Positions 50,472-58,139 of a stretch of 64,000 nt of DNA are shown here, piece by piece. How positions within the stretch are numbered: position 1 is the first letter of the stretch; each line of letters begins with the position of its first letter. A program made the translations under genes and the position numbers. Below the pieces are notes generated by a model. That model ran no database searches, was not told the origin of the DNA, and was given only the letters and a program-made list of their open reading frames with translations. The stretch covers positions 620,001 through 684,000 of the forward strand of contig NZ_FMHU01000001.1 of the NCBI RefSeq assembly GCF_900091415.1, given 5' to 3'. Origin of the DNA: Micromonospora inyonensis. GTDB taxonomy: Bacteria; Actinomycetota; Actinomycetes; Mycobacteriales; Micromonosporaceae.

Positions 50472-50825
50472 GTGGAACCGGATCCCTACCAGCGGAACTG
50501 CGGCAGCCGGCAGGTCCTCGACCGGATCGGCGACCGATGGAGCGTGCTCGTCGTGCTCACCCTCGCCCACGGCGGGAAGCGCTACGGCGAACTGGCCCAG
50601 CGCATCGACGGCGTCAGCCAGAAGATGCTCACCCAGACGCTGCGCGGCCTGGAACGCGACGGGCTGGTCAGCCGTACCGCGCACGCCACCGTTCCGCCCC
50701 GGGTCGACTACGAGTTGACCGACCTTGGCCGCAGCCTGGTCGACCTGGTCGCCGGGCTGGAGGCGTGGGCGACCGGGCACCTGGGCGAGATCGAGGCCGC
50801 CCGAGCCCGCTACGACGCCCGCTGA
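50472..50825 (+). CDS. HxlR family transcriptional regulator
   Basis: Winged-helix regulator of 117 residues. C-G-S start (YQRNCGSRQVLDRIGDRWSV) contains the redox Cys found in many HxlR proteins, followed by the recognition region LAQRIDGVSQKMLTQTLRGL and ERDGLVSRTAHATVPPRVDY. The GTG at 50472 gives the standard N-terminus; the frame open to 50379 crosses the operator region. It is likely a quinone- or electrophile-sensing regulator of the divergent reductase. Its 3' end overlaps the convergent methyltransferase remnant. Confidence 0.85.
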   Translation: MEPDPYQRNCGSRQVLDRIGDRWSVLVVLTLAHGGKRYGELAQRIDGVSQKMLTQTLRGLERDGLVSRTAHATVPPRVDYELTDLGRSLVDLVAGLEAWATGHLGEIEAARARYDAR

Positions 50826-51553
50826 CCGGCGCCCCGCAGGGCACCTGGTGACCATTCCGCCCTGGTCCTCGTCGGGAGGCGGTAGACCGAGACGTGGGAC
50901 CGGGAGTCGGCGGTGAACTCGGAGGCGTCCCAGTCCGCGTGCCGGCTCTCCAGCTCGAACCCGGCCAGTTGGGCCATGAGGTCCAGTTCCGCCGGCCAGA
51001 TGTAGCGGTGCGGGCTGCGGCCGAGCGTCGCCTGCCGGCCCTCGCCGAAGCGGAAGTGGTGCGAGACCACGTGCTGGCGCAGCACGTCGTAGGTGTCCAG
51101 GCCGATGTAGTCGGGCTCGCAGTGCCAGACCACGGCCTGCTGGCCCGGCGGGAGCTTGCGCAGCTCGGGCACCCACAGCTCGATGACGAACCGGCAGCCG
51201 GGGGTGAGGTGACGGGCCGCGTTACGGAAGCACGCGACCTGCTCGGCCTGGGTGAGCAGGTTGGAGATCGTGTTGAGGACGAGGTAGACCAGCGAGAACG
51301 CACCGGGCGCGACGGTGGTCGCCATGTCGCCGACGACCACGGGGATCGTCGCCTCGTCCGCCTTCGTCCGCAGCTGGTCGAGCATCGGGCGGGACAGCTC
51401 GATGCCGGCGACGGGCACTCCCCGGCCGGCGAGCGGGACGGCCACCCGGCCGGTGCCGATGGCGAACTCCAACGCCCGGCCACCGGCGGCGAGTGCGGCG
51501 AGGCGCTCGACGGTCGGGGTCGTGGTGATCTTCTCGCCCTGGGAGTCCGCCAA
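50810..51553 (-). pseudogene. 5'-truncated class I SAM-dependent methyltransferase
   Basis: 247 codons that cover a SAM-binding core (LEFAIGTGRVAVPLAG, GIELSRPM, VVGDMAT) and a normal C-terminus (ELDLMAQLAGFELESRHADW). The frame opens at a TTG with no ribosome site and, upstream, reads only into sequence complementary to the neighbouring EamA fragment before a stop at 51604. The native N-terminus and promoter are missing, so this is probably a remnant; translation from the TTG is not excluded. Confidence 0.6.
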
Positions 51554-51557
51554 CGAG

Positions 51558-51996
51558 ATCGCGAGCTGGGGTGGCCTGGCCTGCCTCGCCGCCGCCGCCA
51601 GTTACGGGGTCAGCTACGTCTACTTGGGACGCTACCTGACCGGTCGGGGGATCAGTCCGATCGTGCTGTCGGCTAGCCAGCTCGGCGCGGCCACCGCACT
51701 ACTCGCCCTGGCCATGCCGTTCGCCGGACTGGAGCCGCCGGTCTGGCGGGTCGACGCCGTGTTCAGCCTGCTCGTACTCGGTGTGCTCGGCACCGGCGTG
51801 GCGTACGTGCTGAACTACCGCATCATCAGCGACGAGGGTCCCACCGCCGCCTCCGTGGTCGCGTACCTGCTTCCGATCGTCGCCGTACTGCTCGGGTGGC
51901 TCGTGGTGGACGAGCCCGTCACCGGCGCGATCCTGGTCGGTGTCGGCCTGGTCCTCGTCGGGGGTCGTACTCACCCGCCGGCCGGTCGCCCGGTAG
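51558..51996 (+). pseudogene. EamA (DMT) transporter remnant, truncated and frameshifted
   Basis: Only the second EamA repeat survives: AAASYGVSYVYLGRYLTGRG, VLSASQLGAATALLALAMPF, GVLGTGVAYVLNYRIISDEG and AYLLPIVAVLLGWLVVDEP, five membrane helices. No start codon or first repeat precedes it. Near the end a run of five G (51960-51964) shifts the frame; with one G fewer it would end LVGVVLTRRPVAR at the TAG at 51994, the family C-terminus. The 5' break meets the methyltransferase break within 5 bp. Confidence 0.75.
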
Positions 51997-52264
51997 CCGC
52001 TCGCCGGCCTCCCCGACTTGCCGGGCGGCGACACGATTGCCGGGTGTCCTCGACCGCTTCCGGCGAGGCGGAGAGTGCCGACGGCACGGGCGGGTCGGTA
52101 CGACATGAACCGGGCCGGTGCGGTCGGGTACAGAGGCGTTGTCGGTGGCCGCGCATGCCGGACGCCGCCAGGTCTGCTTCCGGATAGGATGCCGCTCACC
52201 GTGATGCCACCACCCTCGGTGAATCGTGCGATAGTCGCGGCCTCGATCGTCCCTGGGAGCGTGG
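51997..52264. other. Gene-free spacer upstream of the SHOCT-domain gene
   Basis: 268 bp between the EamA remnant and the SHOCT protein gene. Nothing coding is supportable. It presumably carries the SHOCT gene promoter; no consensus boxes, repeats or strong hairpins were seen. Confidence 0.4.
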
Positions 52265-53059
52265 ATGAAGACCGTGGCGCGTCAGATCGCGAGCCTGGTG
52301 ACCGGCTTGATCGGCATCGTGCTGCTGGGCATCGGGTTGAATCAGGTGCTCGACATCGGCAGTTGCTCGTCGGGTGGTTCGTATGTGGTCGCGCGTCCCT
52401 GCCCTGAGGGCTCGACGGGCTTGTTCTGGCTGTCGATGGCCGGCGCGATCATGTGGATTCTGGGCATAATCGTGAGCAAGCAAAACTTCTCCGGCCCGGG
52501 CGCCGGGCAGGTCCTGTGGACGGTCGGCTTCGCCGGAGGCGGCGCCGCCCTGCTGGTCAAGGTGCTCACCCAACCGTCGATGCCACCGGACGCGAGGCTC
52601 GGCGCATCCATTGTGGCTGCGGTGTTCATTCCGATGGGCCTGGTCGTCGGGATCGTCGGGGTCGTGCAGCTCGTACGGCAGCGGGGTGGGGACGGCAACA
52701 GCTCACGACGGACCACGGGCGGTGCCCGGACCGGCGCACCGTCGCGTCGGGGCGGTCCGACGGACGGCAGCGATTCCTGGTCCCGGCTGAAGGTCCTGAA
52801 CGCTCTCCGGAGCATGAGAGTGCTCACGCGCGAGGAGTACGACGCACTCAAGGCCGACCTGGCCGACTCCGAGCCGGACGGCCCACGGAAGCCGGGGGTC
52901 GACCGGGTCGCCCTGATCCGACAGCTGGCCGACCAGCGGTCCTCGGGAGCCCTGAGCGTCGAGGAGTTCGAGGCCCGGAAGCGCCGGGTCATGCGCGGTG
53001 AGCGAATCGACTCATCTGAGCGGTCACACCGGCGGATCTGGTCGCGATCAGCGCGCTGA
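52265..53059 (+). CDS. Four-helix membrane protein with two SHOCT-like motifs
   Basis: Unnamed 264-residue protein. Four membrane helices occupy residues 8-140. The cytoplasmic C-terminus carries two SHOCT-type short helices, LRSMRVLTREEYDALKADL and RSSGALSVEEFEARKRRVM, motifs found at the ends of many bacterial membrane proteins and thought to mediate assembly. The last 20 residues are basic. It is the last chromosomal gene before the integrated element. Confidence 0.8.
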   Translation: MKTVARQIASLVTGLIGIVLLGIGLNQVLDIGSCSSGGSYVVARPCPEGSTGLFWLSMAGAIMWILGIIVSKQNFSGPGAGQVLWTVGFAGGGAALLVKVLTQPSMPPDARLGASIVAAVFIPMGLVVGIVGVVQLVRQRGGDGNSSRRTTGGARTGAPSRRGGPTDGSDSWSRLKVLNALRSMRVLTREEYDALKADLADSEPDGPRKPGVDRVALIRQLADQRSSGALSVEEFEARKRRVMRGERIDSSERSHRRIWSRSAR

Positions 53060-53144
53060 GGTATCAGTCGACGGACGTGTCCGCTACGTGCCCGATCAGA
53101 GGGTCCAGCGGGGTCGACCAGGGTCAAACGAGCCGCAGACGGCG

Positions 53145-53183
53145 AAGGCCCTCAACCCAGCGTTTCCGCAGGTCAAGGGCCTT
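53145..53183 (-). terminator. Native tRNA-Tyr terminator hairpin
   Basis: AAGGCCCT and AGGGCCTT form an 8-bp stem 10 bp past the CCA end of the tRNA-Tyr fragment on the minus strand. This supports the interpretation that the fragment is the original chromosomal 3' half of the tRNA gene. Confidence 0.6.
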
Positions 53184-53192
53184 AATCGCACC

Positions 53193-53244
53193 TGGTGGCG
53201 GGTAGAGGATTCGAACCTCTGTAGCTTTCGCGACGGATTTACAG
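53193..53244 (-). tRNA. tRNA-Tyr 3' half, attachment-site remnant (attL/attR)
   Basis: Reading the minus strand, the sequence from the anticodon loop CTGTAAA (53244-53238) through the variable arm, T arm (GAGGTTCGAATCCTC) and acceptor strand TACCCGCC to an encoded CCACCA matches the 3' half of a class II tRNA-Tyr(GTA). The bases 5' of the loop cannot form an anticodon stem or D arm. The gene is therefore cut at the anticodon loop, the usual crossover position of tyrosine recombinases in tRNA genes. The intact copy should lie at the far end of the element, right of the window. Confidence 0.85.
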
Positions 53245-53321
53245 AGCGCCACACCCAAGTCTCTGACCAGGCATTTAGCCTCGCCCTCCCCATCCGGCGA
53301 CACGGATGCGACACAAGCGGC

Positions 53322-54788
53322 CTACGGCAGGATCAGCCCTTCCGGTGGCCTACCGCCCTCCCAGGGGTCAAAAGTCGGGGGCTGCCCAAAGCTGGCCCCA
53401 CCTAGATCCACCCTGCCTCCAGAGAACCTTGCGCCACTGAAGGCAACGTCCGCGCCCGTGAATTCCGCATCATCAAAGATCAAAGCACCACCACTAAATT
53501 CCGCCTCTCGAAAATGGGTCCTTCCACCCCGGAAGGCCGCATTTTCGAACGTCACCTTACTGCCCATGAAGGCCGCGTTGTCGAAGGACACGTAGCCCGA
53601 ACCGAAATCAACCTCATCAAAGGAAACCGAGCCATGTTTAAATTGCGCCTCGTCGAACGACAACCAGCCACCCGTTAAGTCAGCGTCATCAAATGTCACA
53701 ATTGAGCCGTCGAAGGTCGCCTCGTCAAAGGACACCACCCCTCCCGCAAACTCCGACTCATCAAAGGAAACCATTCCTCCTTGGAAAGTTGCCCCCTCAA
53801 AGGAGGCCCTTGAAGTGGTAAGGAATTTCGCCGCCTCAAAGGACACCAGCCCTTTACCGAAACGCGCGGCAGCAAAGGAGACTTTTCCAAGCACGAAGGT
53901 GGCCCCGCTGAAGGAGACATGTCCGCCCTCAAACTTGGCGCGACTGAAGTCAGCTTCGTCTAGGATTGCACCCGTAAAGTCGAGGTCACATCCTCTCCAC
54001 GAATTTGGGCCACCCCTCGACATGCGCAGACGCGCCGCTATGGTGCGGATAACGGTCTTGCGCACTTCCTTCTCTTGCAGCGAAGAAAGAGTCTTTTGCT
54101 CTACTTCTGGCGAAGCGCCTATAGGAACGAACGATTGCACGTCTCTAACGGGGGGAGGCGGCGGCTCGTACGGCATCCTCAGGTAAGCGCAGAGAACATC
54201 GATGCAGGTCTGACGACCTTCGGGCCAGTCGTCAGCTAGTCCAGCCATGGCGTACACCCCAGCCAGGCGTACCGCAGCCTTCTCCGATCCCAGTTGCTCC
54301 GAAGCTTTGGCGAACCGCTCATTGAACAACCGGACACCGTTGCGGTCCGTTTCTATCTTTGCCCGTTCATCGGCCGCCTCAGCAAGGGCCTTAGTGGCTT
54401 CGGCTCGCATGTCAGCGGCGTGTGCCAACTGATGTGCAAACTCGGCCAACGCGCTCGTGTGCTCCGCAACTCGCTGCCGGCGATAGGCGACCACCAAGGC
54501 GGCGACGCCGCCAATGCCCGCCACAACGGCGAAGACAAGCTTCAAGAGGTCGAACAGCGTAGCCGGTGTAACGGTCGCGTCACGCTTGATACTCGGCCAA
54601 CCTCCGTACCAAAGTGCTGCGGCAACCATGGTCCCGACCAGCAACAATGCGGCTGCAACAGCCAGAGTGATTGACCGGCGGATACCCCAGAGCCGCAGCC
54701 CTGGCACTGGACTGTCGGTAGCTGGGAGAGGGGTGACCGCTATGGCAGCGTCGGGCCGGGATGAGGGTTGAACTACCGGTAACTCCAC
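53322..54788 (-). CDS. Membrane protein with 12-residue pentapeptide-like repeats
   Basis: Protein of 488 residues. Two membrane helices (about 40-64 and 83-106) are followed by a charged helical, probably coiled-coil segment (107-170). Next comes a conserved domain (LFNERFAKASEQLGSEKAAV to QTCIDVLCAYLRMPY), then fifteen 12-residue repeats (291-470) of the form VSFDxAxFxGGx, a spaced relative of pentapeptide repeats that should form a beta-helix. Base composition is clearly lower in GC than its neighbours, suggesting separate transfer. Function unknown; as left-end cargo of the element it could be a defence or immunity protein. Confidence 0.8.
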   Translation of the reverse strand: MELPVVQPSSRPDAAIAVTPLPATDSPVPGLRLWGIRRSITLAVAAALLLVGTMVAAALWYGGWPSIKRDATVTPATLFDLLKLVFAVVAGIGGVAALVVAYRRQRVAEHTSALAEFAHQLAHAADMRAEATKALAEAADERAKIETDRNGVRLFNERFAKASEQLGSEKAAVRLAGVYAMAGLADDWPEGRQTCIDVLCAYLRMPYEPPPPPVRDVQSFVPIGASPEVEQKTLSSLQEKEVRKTVIRTIAARLRMSRGGPNSWRGCDLDFTGAILDEADFSRAKFEGGHVSFSGATFVLGKVSFAAARFGKGLVSFEAAKFLTTSRASFEGATFQGGMVSFDESEFAGGVVSFDEATFDGSIVTFDDADLTGGWLSFDEAQFKHGSVSFDEVDFGSGYVSFDNAAFMGSKVTFENAAFRGGRTHFREAEFSGGALIFDDAEFTGADVAFSGARFSGGRVDLGGASFGQPPTFDPWEGGRPPEGLILP

Positions 54789-54797
54789 CCTTACCTT

Positions 54798-55502
54798 CTA
54801 GCGCATCTCGTCCACCTCGGCACCGAGCAAGACATACGCAAGATCCCCCATGCTCGTGATCACTACGTCCGCCCCGGCTGCCCGGAACGCTTCGACCTTG
54901 CGTGGTCGGTTCGCGTAACCGATCACCCGTACCCCGGCGGCATGCGCCCCGTCGATATCCGAGAGCGAGTCACCGACCAGCACGCACCGGCTCGGCGGCT
55001 CGCCGACGGCCCCCACGGCTTGCAGGATCGGGGCGGGGTTGGGCTTCATGTGGGTCGGGTCGGCGTACGCTCGGCCGACCACTGGCGACACGTGCCCGGC
55101 GAGCCGGTGCGCTGCCAGGTAGGCGGTTATCGCGCCGGCAGAGTTGTTGCTGACCACCGCGACCGGCATGCCGGCCTGCTGAGCAGACACAATGACCTCC
55201 CGGCCGTACGGCGTCGGTTCGGCAGTCTCGACGGCCCGGCGCTCAGCCGCGCAAAGCGCATCCTCCACGGCCCGCGTGGCGTCCTGGTTGCCAGTTGCGC
55301 CGGTGCGGCGTAGCACCTCTAGTGGGTCCGGTTCGCTGGCGAGGTCGGGCGGCACGTCGACCCCGTGCCGCCGCAGCACGTTGGCCAGTTCGGCGGCAAC
55401 CTTCGGCGCTGGGTGATTGGCGAAAATGCTGCACACCGGCCCGTCGAAGTCGAGCAGGATCGCGCCGACCCCGGCTAGTAGCCGGTCAAGCTCGGCGTTC
55501 AT
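54798..55502 (-). CDS. HAD family phosphatase
   Basis: Haloacid-dehalogenase hydrolase of 234 residues. Motif I LLDFDGPVCS, motif II VVSNNS, motif III Lys in HMKPNP and motif IV GDSLSDIDGA are all intact; the middle is a helical cap, as in phosphoglycolate-type phosphatases. The ATG at 55502 overlaps the stop of the GntR gene by 4 bp, so the two are coupled. An enzyme paired with the conjugation regulator suggests it may destroy or make a small effector, but that is inference. Confidence 0.85.
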   Translation of the reverse strand: MNAELDRLLAGVGAILLDFDGPVCSIFANHPAPKVAAELANVLRRHGVDVPPDLASEPDPLEVLRRTGATGNQDATRAVEDALCAAERRAVETAEPTPYGREVIVSAQQAGMPVAVVSNNSAGAITAYLAAHRLAGHVSPVVGRAYADPTHMKPNPAPILQAVGAVGEPPSRCVLVGDSLSDIDGAHAAGVRVIGYANRPRKVEAFRAAGADVVITSMGDLAYVLLGAEVDEMR

Positions 55503-56365
55503 CCGTCGTACCGGTAGGCGATGGTCGACCACACCGAGTCGAACCACTGGCGGGACGCTTCCACGAACTGCGTGCCGTGGGAGGCGTCGTCATCGGTCAC
55601 CGCGTAGTGGAACAGCGGCACGTCCTTGCCCATCAGGTCGTAGATCGCTATGGGCTCACCCTTGACGGAGACGGTGCGCTCAACGACCGGGTAGAAGCCG
55701 TAGAAGACTTCCTCACCGTTGAGGATGTAGAGCTTGAACAGCGGAGACGCCCGGTGCATCCGTACTTCGACGGTGGCCGACCGGATCAGGCCGAGGTCGC
55801 CCAGCTCGGTGACCTGGTCGATGATCCCGTCCGCCGCCCGGCGGGTGATCCGCTCGGCGCGTTCGCGTACGGCTGGGTCGTCGGCCTGGGTTTCGGCCCG
55901 TGCGGGTAGCGCCATCGGTACGGTCATGTCGGAGATCAGGACTCGCACCGCGATCGTTTCCGGTGCAAGCCGGCCGACCCGCACCTTGTCGAGCGCTTCG
56001 GCGAGCGCGTCGCGCAAGGTCTCGCCAGAGAAGCCGGCGAAGTCGATCGTGACGTGAGGCCGCTCGAACGTGGCTTCAATGTGCGGGCGCAGCTCGACGG
56101 CCCGCTGTGTCTGTGCGCGAACGAACGCGCCGCTGCCCTGCCGGGACACGATCAGCCGCTCTGCCCGGAGCAGGTCCAGAGCCCGCTTGACGGTCTCCCG
56201 TGCGACGCCGTAGCGCGCTGCTAGCTCGGGCTGTGACGGCAGCTTGTCGCCGGGGGCGAGTCGGCGCGTGAGGATGGCGGCCCGCAGCTTGTTGGCGATC
56301 TGCTGCGACGCCTGTTTCGGGTCGTCGGGGTCTAGCTGGCCGAGGAAGTCAAGGTTCTCGCTCAC
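55499..56365 (-). CDS. GntR family regulator, KorSA-like
   Basis: Regulator of 288 residues. A GntR winged helix lies at about 20-80 (KLPSQPELAARYGVARETVK, SRQGSGAFVRAQ); the remaining 200 residues are a distinct effector domain without the classic UTRA signature that I can name. It starts at GTG 56365. pSAM2 uses a GntR repressor (KorSA) for its transfer and excision genes, and the three CTAGCCA sites upstream fit such a role here. Confidence 0.88.
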   Translation of the reverse strand: MSENLDFLGQLDPDDPKQASQQIANKLRAAILTRRLAPGDKLPSQPELAARYGVARETVKRALDLLRAERLIVSRQGSGAFVRAQTQRAVELRPHIEATFERPHVTIDFAGFSGETLRDALAEALDKVRVGRLAPETIAVRVLISDMTVPMALPARAETQADDPAVRERAERITRRAADGIIDQVTELGDLGLIRSATVEVRMHRASPLFKLYILNGEEVFYGFYPVVERTVSVKGEPIAIYDLMGKDVPLFHYAVTDDDASHGTQFVEASRQWFDSVWSTIAYRYDG

Positions 56366-56379
56366 TCACCCACGGTACC

Positions 56380-56472
56380 GCTGACTAGCCAAGCCAAGAA
56401 AGTCTGCCGCGCCATCTTGACCTGACTAGCCAGGCACCCCTACCGTCATTTCATCGCACCTGGCTAGCCAGG
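56380..56472. promoter_or_regulatory. Three CTAGCCA operators in the divergent control region
   Basis: CCTGGCTAGCCAGG (56459-56472) is a perfect 14-bp palindrome. CCTGACTAGCCAGG (56421-56434) is the same with one mismatch, and GCTGACTAGCCAAG (56380-56393) is a weaker third copy. Centre spacing is about 41 and 38 bp. They lie immediately upstream of the GntR gene and of the rightward transfer genes. Confidence 0.75.
56417..56446 (+). promoter_or_regulatory. Candidate rightward promoter overlapping an operator
   Basis: TTGACC (56417-56422) and TACCGT (56441-56446) with an 18-bp spacer. The middle operator palindrome occupies the start of the spacer, so repressor binding would block polymerase. 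The boxes are plausible rather than consensus. Confidence 0.4.
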
Positions 56473-56781
56473 AACGACAAGCCGGATGGTTGACGGCGTC
56501 GGCGTTGCGGCTTCGGCTGCGGCGTTCGCGTACGGGCTGCCGGGCGCAGGTTCATTGACAACTTCAGAGCAGGAGCGCCGCGTAGATCCGTCTGCGGTAT
56601 GCCCGCCTTGAGCCACATGGTGGCCGACCCCGGTAGGTCCCGGGCGAGCGGGTCGAGTGGACCGGTCCGGCGCGCGGCATCGCTTCTGCCACCCATTCAC
56701 CAGCCACGGCCAGCCGCCAACCGGCGTGCTCCCGGCCGTGGCTGTCCCACCTGATCTGACCTGGGGAGAGGTGATCCCGCT
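56473..56781 (+). other. Leader of the transfer operon, with a weak 41-codon frame
   Basis: 309 bp between the last operator and the first convincing transfer-operon gene. A frame at 56486-56611 encodes 41 residues starting MVDGVGVAASAAAFAYG, with only a loose AGGAA box 10 nt or more upstream; I cannot confirm it. TTGACA occurs at 56555-56560 without a good -10 box. Confidence 0.3.
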
Positions 56782-56949
56782 ATGACCGTGCTCGCCGCGT
56801 GTGTGCGTGTCACGACGAAGTCCCGCGCCGTGTGGCGCGCCTGCCTCGGGTGCGGAGACCTCGCCCCGCTGGCCCCCGATGAGCGTCACTGCCGGCCCTG
56901 CCGGCAGCCGTCGCGCTCTCGCCGTACCGGAAGGAATCGAGCGAAGTGA
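56782..56949 (+). CDS. Small zinc-ribbon-like protein
   Basis: A 55-residue protein too short for most gene finders. CLGCG and CRPCR supply a C-x2-C...C-x2-C pair spaced by 16 residues, and the tail is strongly basic (RSRRTGRNRAK). GGGGAGAGG lies upstream of the ATG. Its stop overlaps the GTG of the next gene (GTGA), arguing that it is real. Small Zn proteins of this kind are frequent in AICEs; role unknown. Confidence 0.55.
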   Translation: MTVLAACVRVTTKSRAVWRACLGCGDLAPLAPDERHCRPCRQPSRSRRTGRNRAK

Positions 56950-57320
56950 ACCACGACGACCAGCACGGCCCGTCGCCCGTCGACCTGGCCGCGATCGACG
57001 TCGAGTGGCCGCTGATCGCGGCTGAGTTGGACCTGCTCGACGCTGAGATCAGCCTGCTCTACGCCGTCGACCACGGCGGCCCGTCCCCGCTGGACTGGCG
57101 ACGGGTGCGCCGCGCCGAGGCCCGCGTCACCCGCGCCGCCGCCACGGGGGTCCGCCCGCCCTGGCACGCCGACGGCTGCGTGCCGCACCGCCTGGACGTG
57201 GTCGGCTCGACCGGCTGCGGCTACCGCTGCGACATCGTCCGGTGCAACGCCTGTGGTGGTGAGCAGGTCCTCCACCGGACCGAAGACGGGTGCCGGGCCG
57301 GCCTGCCTCGCGCGGCCTGA
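56946..57320 (+). CDS. DUF6284-like AICE protein with C-terminal Zn motif
   Basis: 124 residues from a GTG start. The N-terminal part (VDLAAIDVEWPLIAAELDLL) matches my recollection of DUF6284, a family found next to conjugation genes in Streptomyces and Micromonospora. The C-terminal part has Cys/His residues (DGCVPH, CGYRC, CNACGG, DGC) able to bind zinc. It overlaps both neighbours by a few bases. Function unknown. Confidence 0.65.
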   Translation: MNHDDQHGPSPVDLAAIDVEWPLIAAELDLLDAEISLLYAVDHGGPSPLDWRRVRRAEARVTRAAATGVRPPWHADGCVPHRLDVVGSTGCGYRCDIVRCNACGGEQVLHRTEDGCRAGLPRAA

Positions 57321-57688
57321 TGTCCCGCATCCGCGCCGTGTTCCACGACCCGGATGGGTCGCGGTACGGCATCCCCACCTACTGGTGGCACGGCGCACCC
57401 GCCGGCTACGCCACCCGCCGCCAACTCCGCGCCGCCGGGCTGCGGCCCGCCGGTCAGCCGGTGGCCGCGCAGATCCTTTGGCGCGGCGTCGGCGGTATCC
57501 GCGCCGCCTACCTGTACCGGGTCGACCTGGCCCGCCCGAAGCGCACCGCCACCCCCGCCCAACTCCGCGCCGTCCGCGCCGCGCTGACGGCCCGCAAGAC
57601 GTGCCCGACGTGCCGCACCGTGCAGCCCTACTGCATTCCGCGCTCGCTCGGCGAGTGCGTCGACTGCGCCCCCGGAGGCCCCCGATGA
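57320..57688 (+). CDS. RRQRL-motif zinc-binding protein
   Basis: 122 residues. The ATG shares one base with the preceding stop (TGATG). TRRQLRAAGLRPAGQPVAAQ is the RRQ-L motif that names the family, and a treble-clef-like Cys cluster (CPTC, YC, CVDC) forms the C-terminus. The family is restricted to actinobacterial mobile elements and plasmids, where its role has not been defined. Confidence 0.75.
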   Translation: MSRIRAVFHDPDGSRYGIPTYWWHGAPAGYATRRQLRAAGLRPAGQPVAAQILWRGVGGIRAAYLYRVDLARPKRTATPAQLRAVRAALTARKTCPTCRTVQPYCIPRSLGECVDCAPGGPR

Positions 57689-57804
57689 CCCTGCTGGTTC
57701 TGCTGCTGATCCTGCTCGGCGGCCCGGCCGTGATGCTCGCCCCGTTCGCCATCGGCCACGCCCTGAACAAGCCGACCCCGAGGATGAAGGAGACCCTGCG
57801 ATGA
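57685..57804 (+). CDS. 39-residue membrane peptide
   Basis: MTLLVLLLILLGGPAVMLAP forms one membrane helix followed by a short basic tail (KPTPRMKETLR). The ATG overlaps the previous stop and its own stop overlaps the next ATG (ATGA at both ends), which supports translation despite the size. Small Spd-type membrane peptides assist spread of actinomycete plasmids; similarity is only in size and topology. Confidence 0.6.
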   Translation: MTLLVLLLILLGGPAVMLAPFAIGHALNKPTPRMKETLR

Positions 57805-58139
57805 CCGCCCGCAAGCCCCACCGCGCGGTGATGGCTGAGCTGCTGTTGCTCGCCGCTCCGACCGCTATCCGCGTGCACAGCGACGGCAGTTCCATGGCCT
57901 TCACGTTCGCCACGGTCGCGGAACTGCGCGCCTGGCTCGACGCTGCCGGCCTGAACGCTCCGGACCTGCTCGCCGCCGAGCGGGAGCGCGTTGACCACGA
58001 GGGTCGACCGGTCCGGTCCATGAACGCCTACCCCACGTGGCACGGCTGGGAGATCTACGCCGACGCCGTCGAGCCCGTCGACGTGCCGCCGCTGAACCCG
58101 GCCACGGTGACCGCGCTGACCGATGTGGCGGTGGCCTGA
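57801..58139 (+). CDS. Hypothetical AICE protein
   Basis: 112 residues, soluble, with no recognised domain. VHSDGSSMAFTFATVAELRA and YPTWHGWEIYADAVEPVDVP look like a compact alpha/beta fold. ATGA overlap with the preceding peptide gene and TGATG overlap with the DUF2637 gene place it firmly in the operon. I do not recognise it beyond having seen such genes at this place in AICEs. Confidence 0.6.
   Translation: MTARKPHRAVMAELLLLAAPTAIRVHSDGSSMAFTFATVAELRAWLDAAGLNAPDLLAAERERVDHEGRPVRSMNAYPTWHGWEIYADAVEPVDVPPLNPATVTALTDVAVA

Noticed and set aside
50472..51996. An operon of HxlR regulator, methyltransferase and transporter
   Set aside because: The methyltransferase is on the other strand and both it and the transporter are truncated, so there is no functional unit.
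53193..53280. Complete tRNA gene
   Set aside because: Only the 3' half from the anticodon loop is present; no D arm or anticodon 5' strand can be formed from the adjoining bases.
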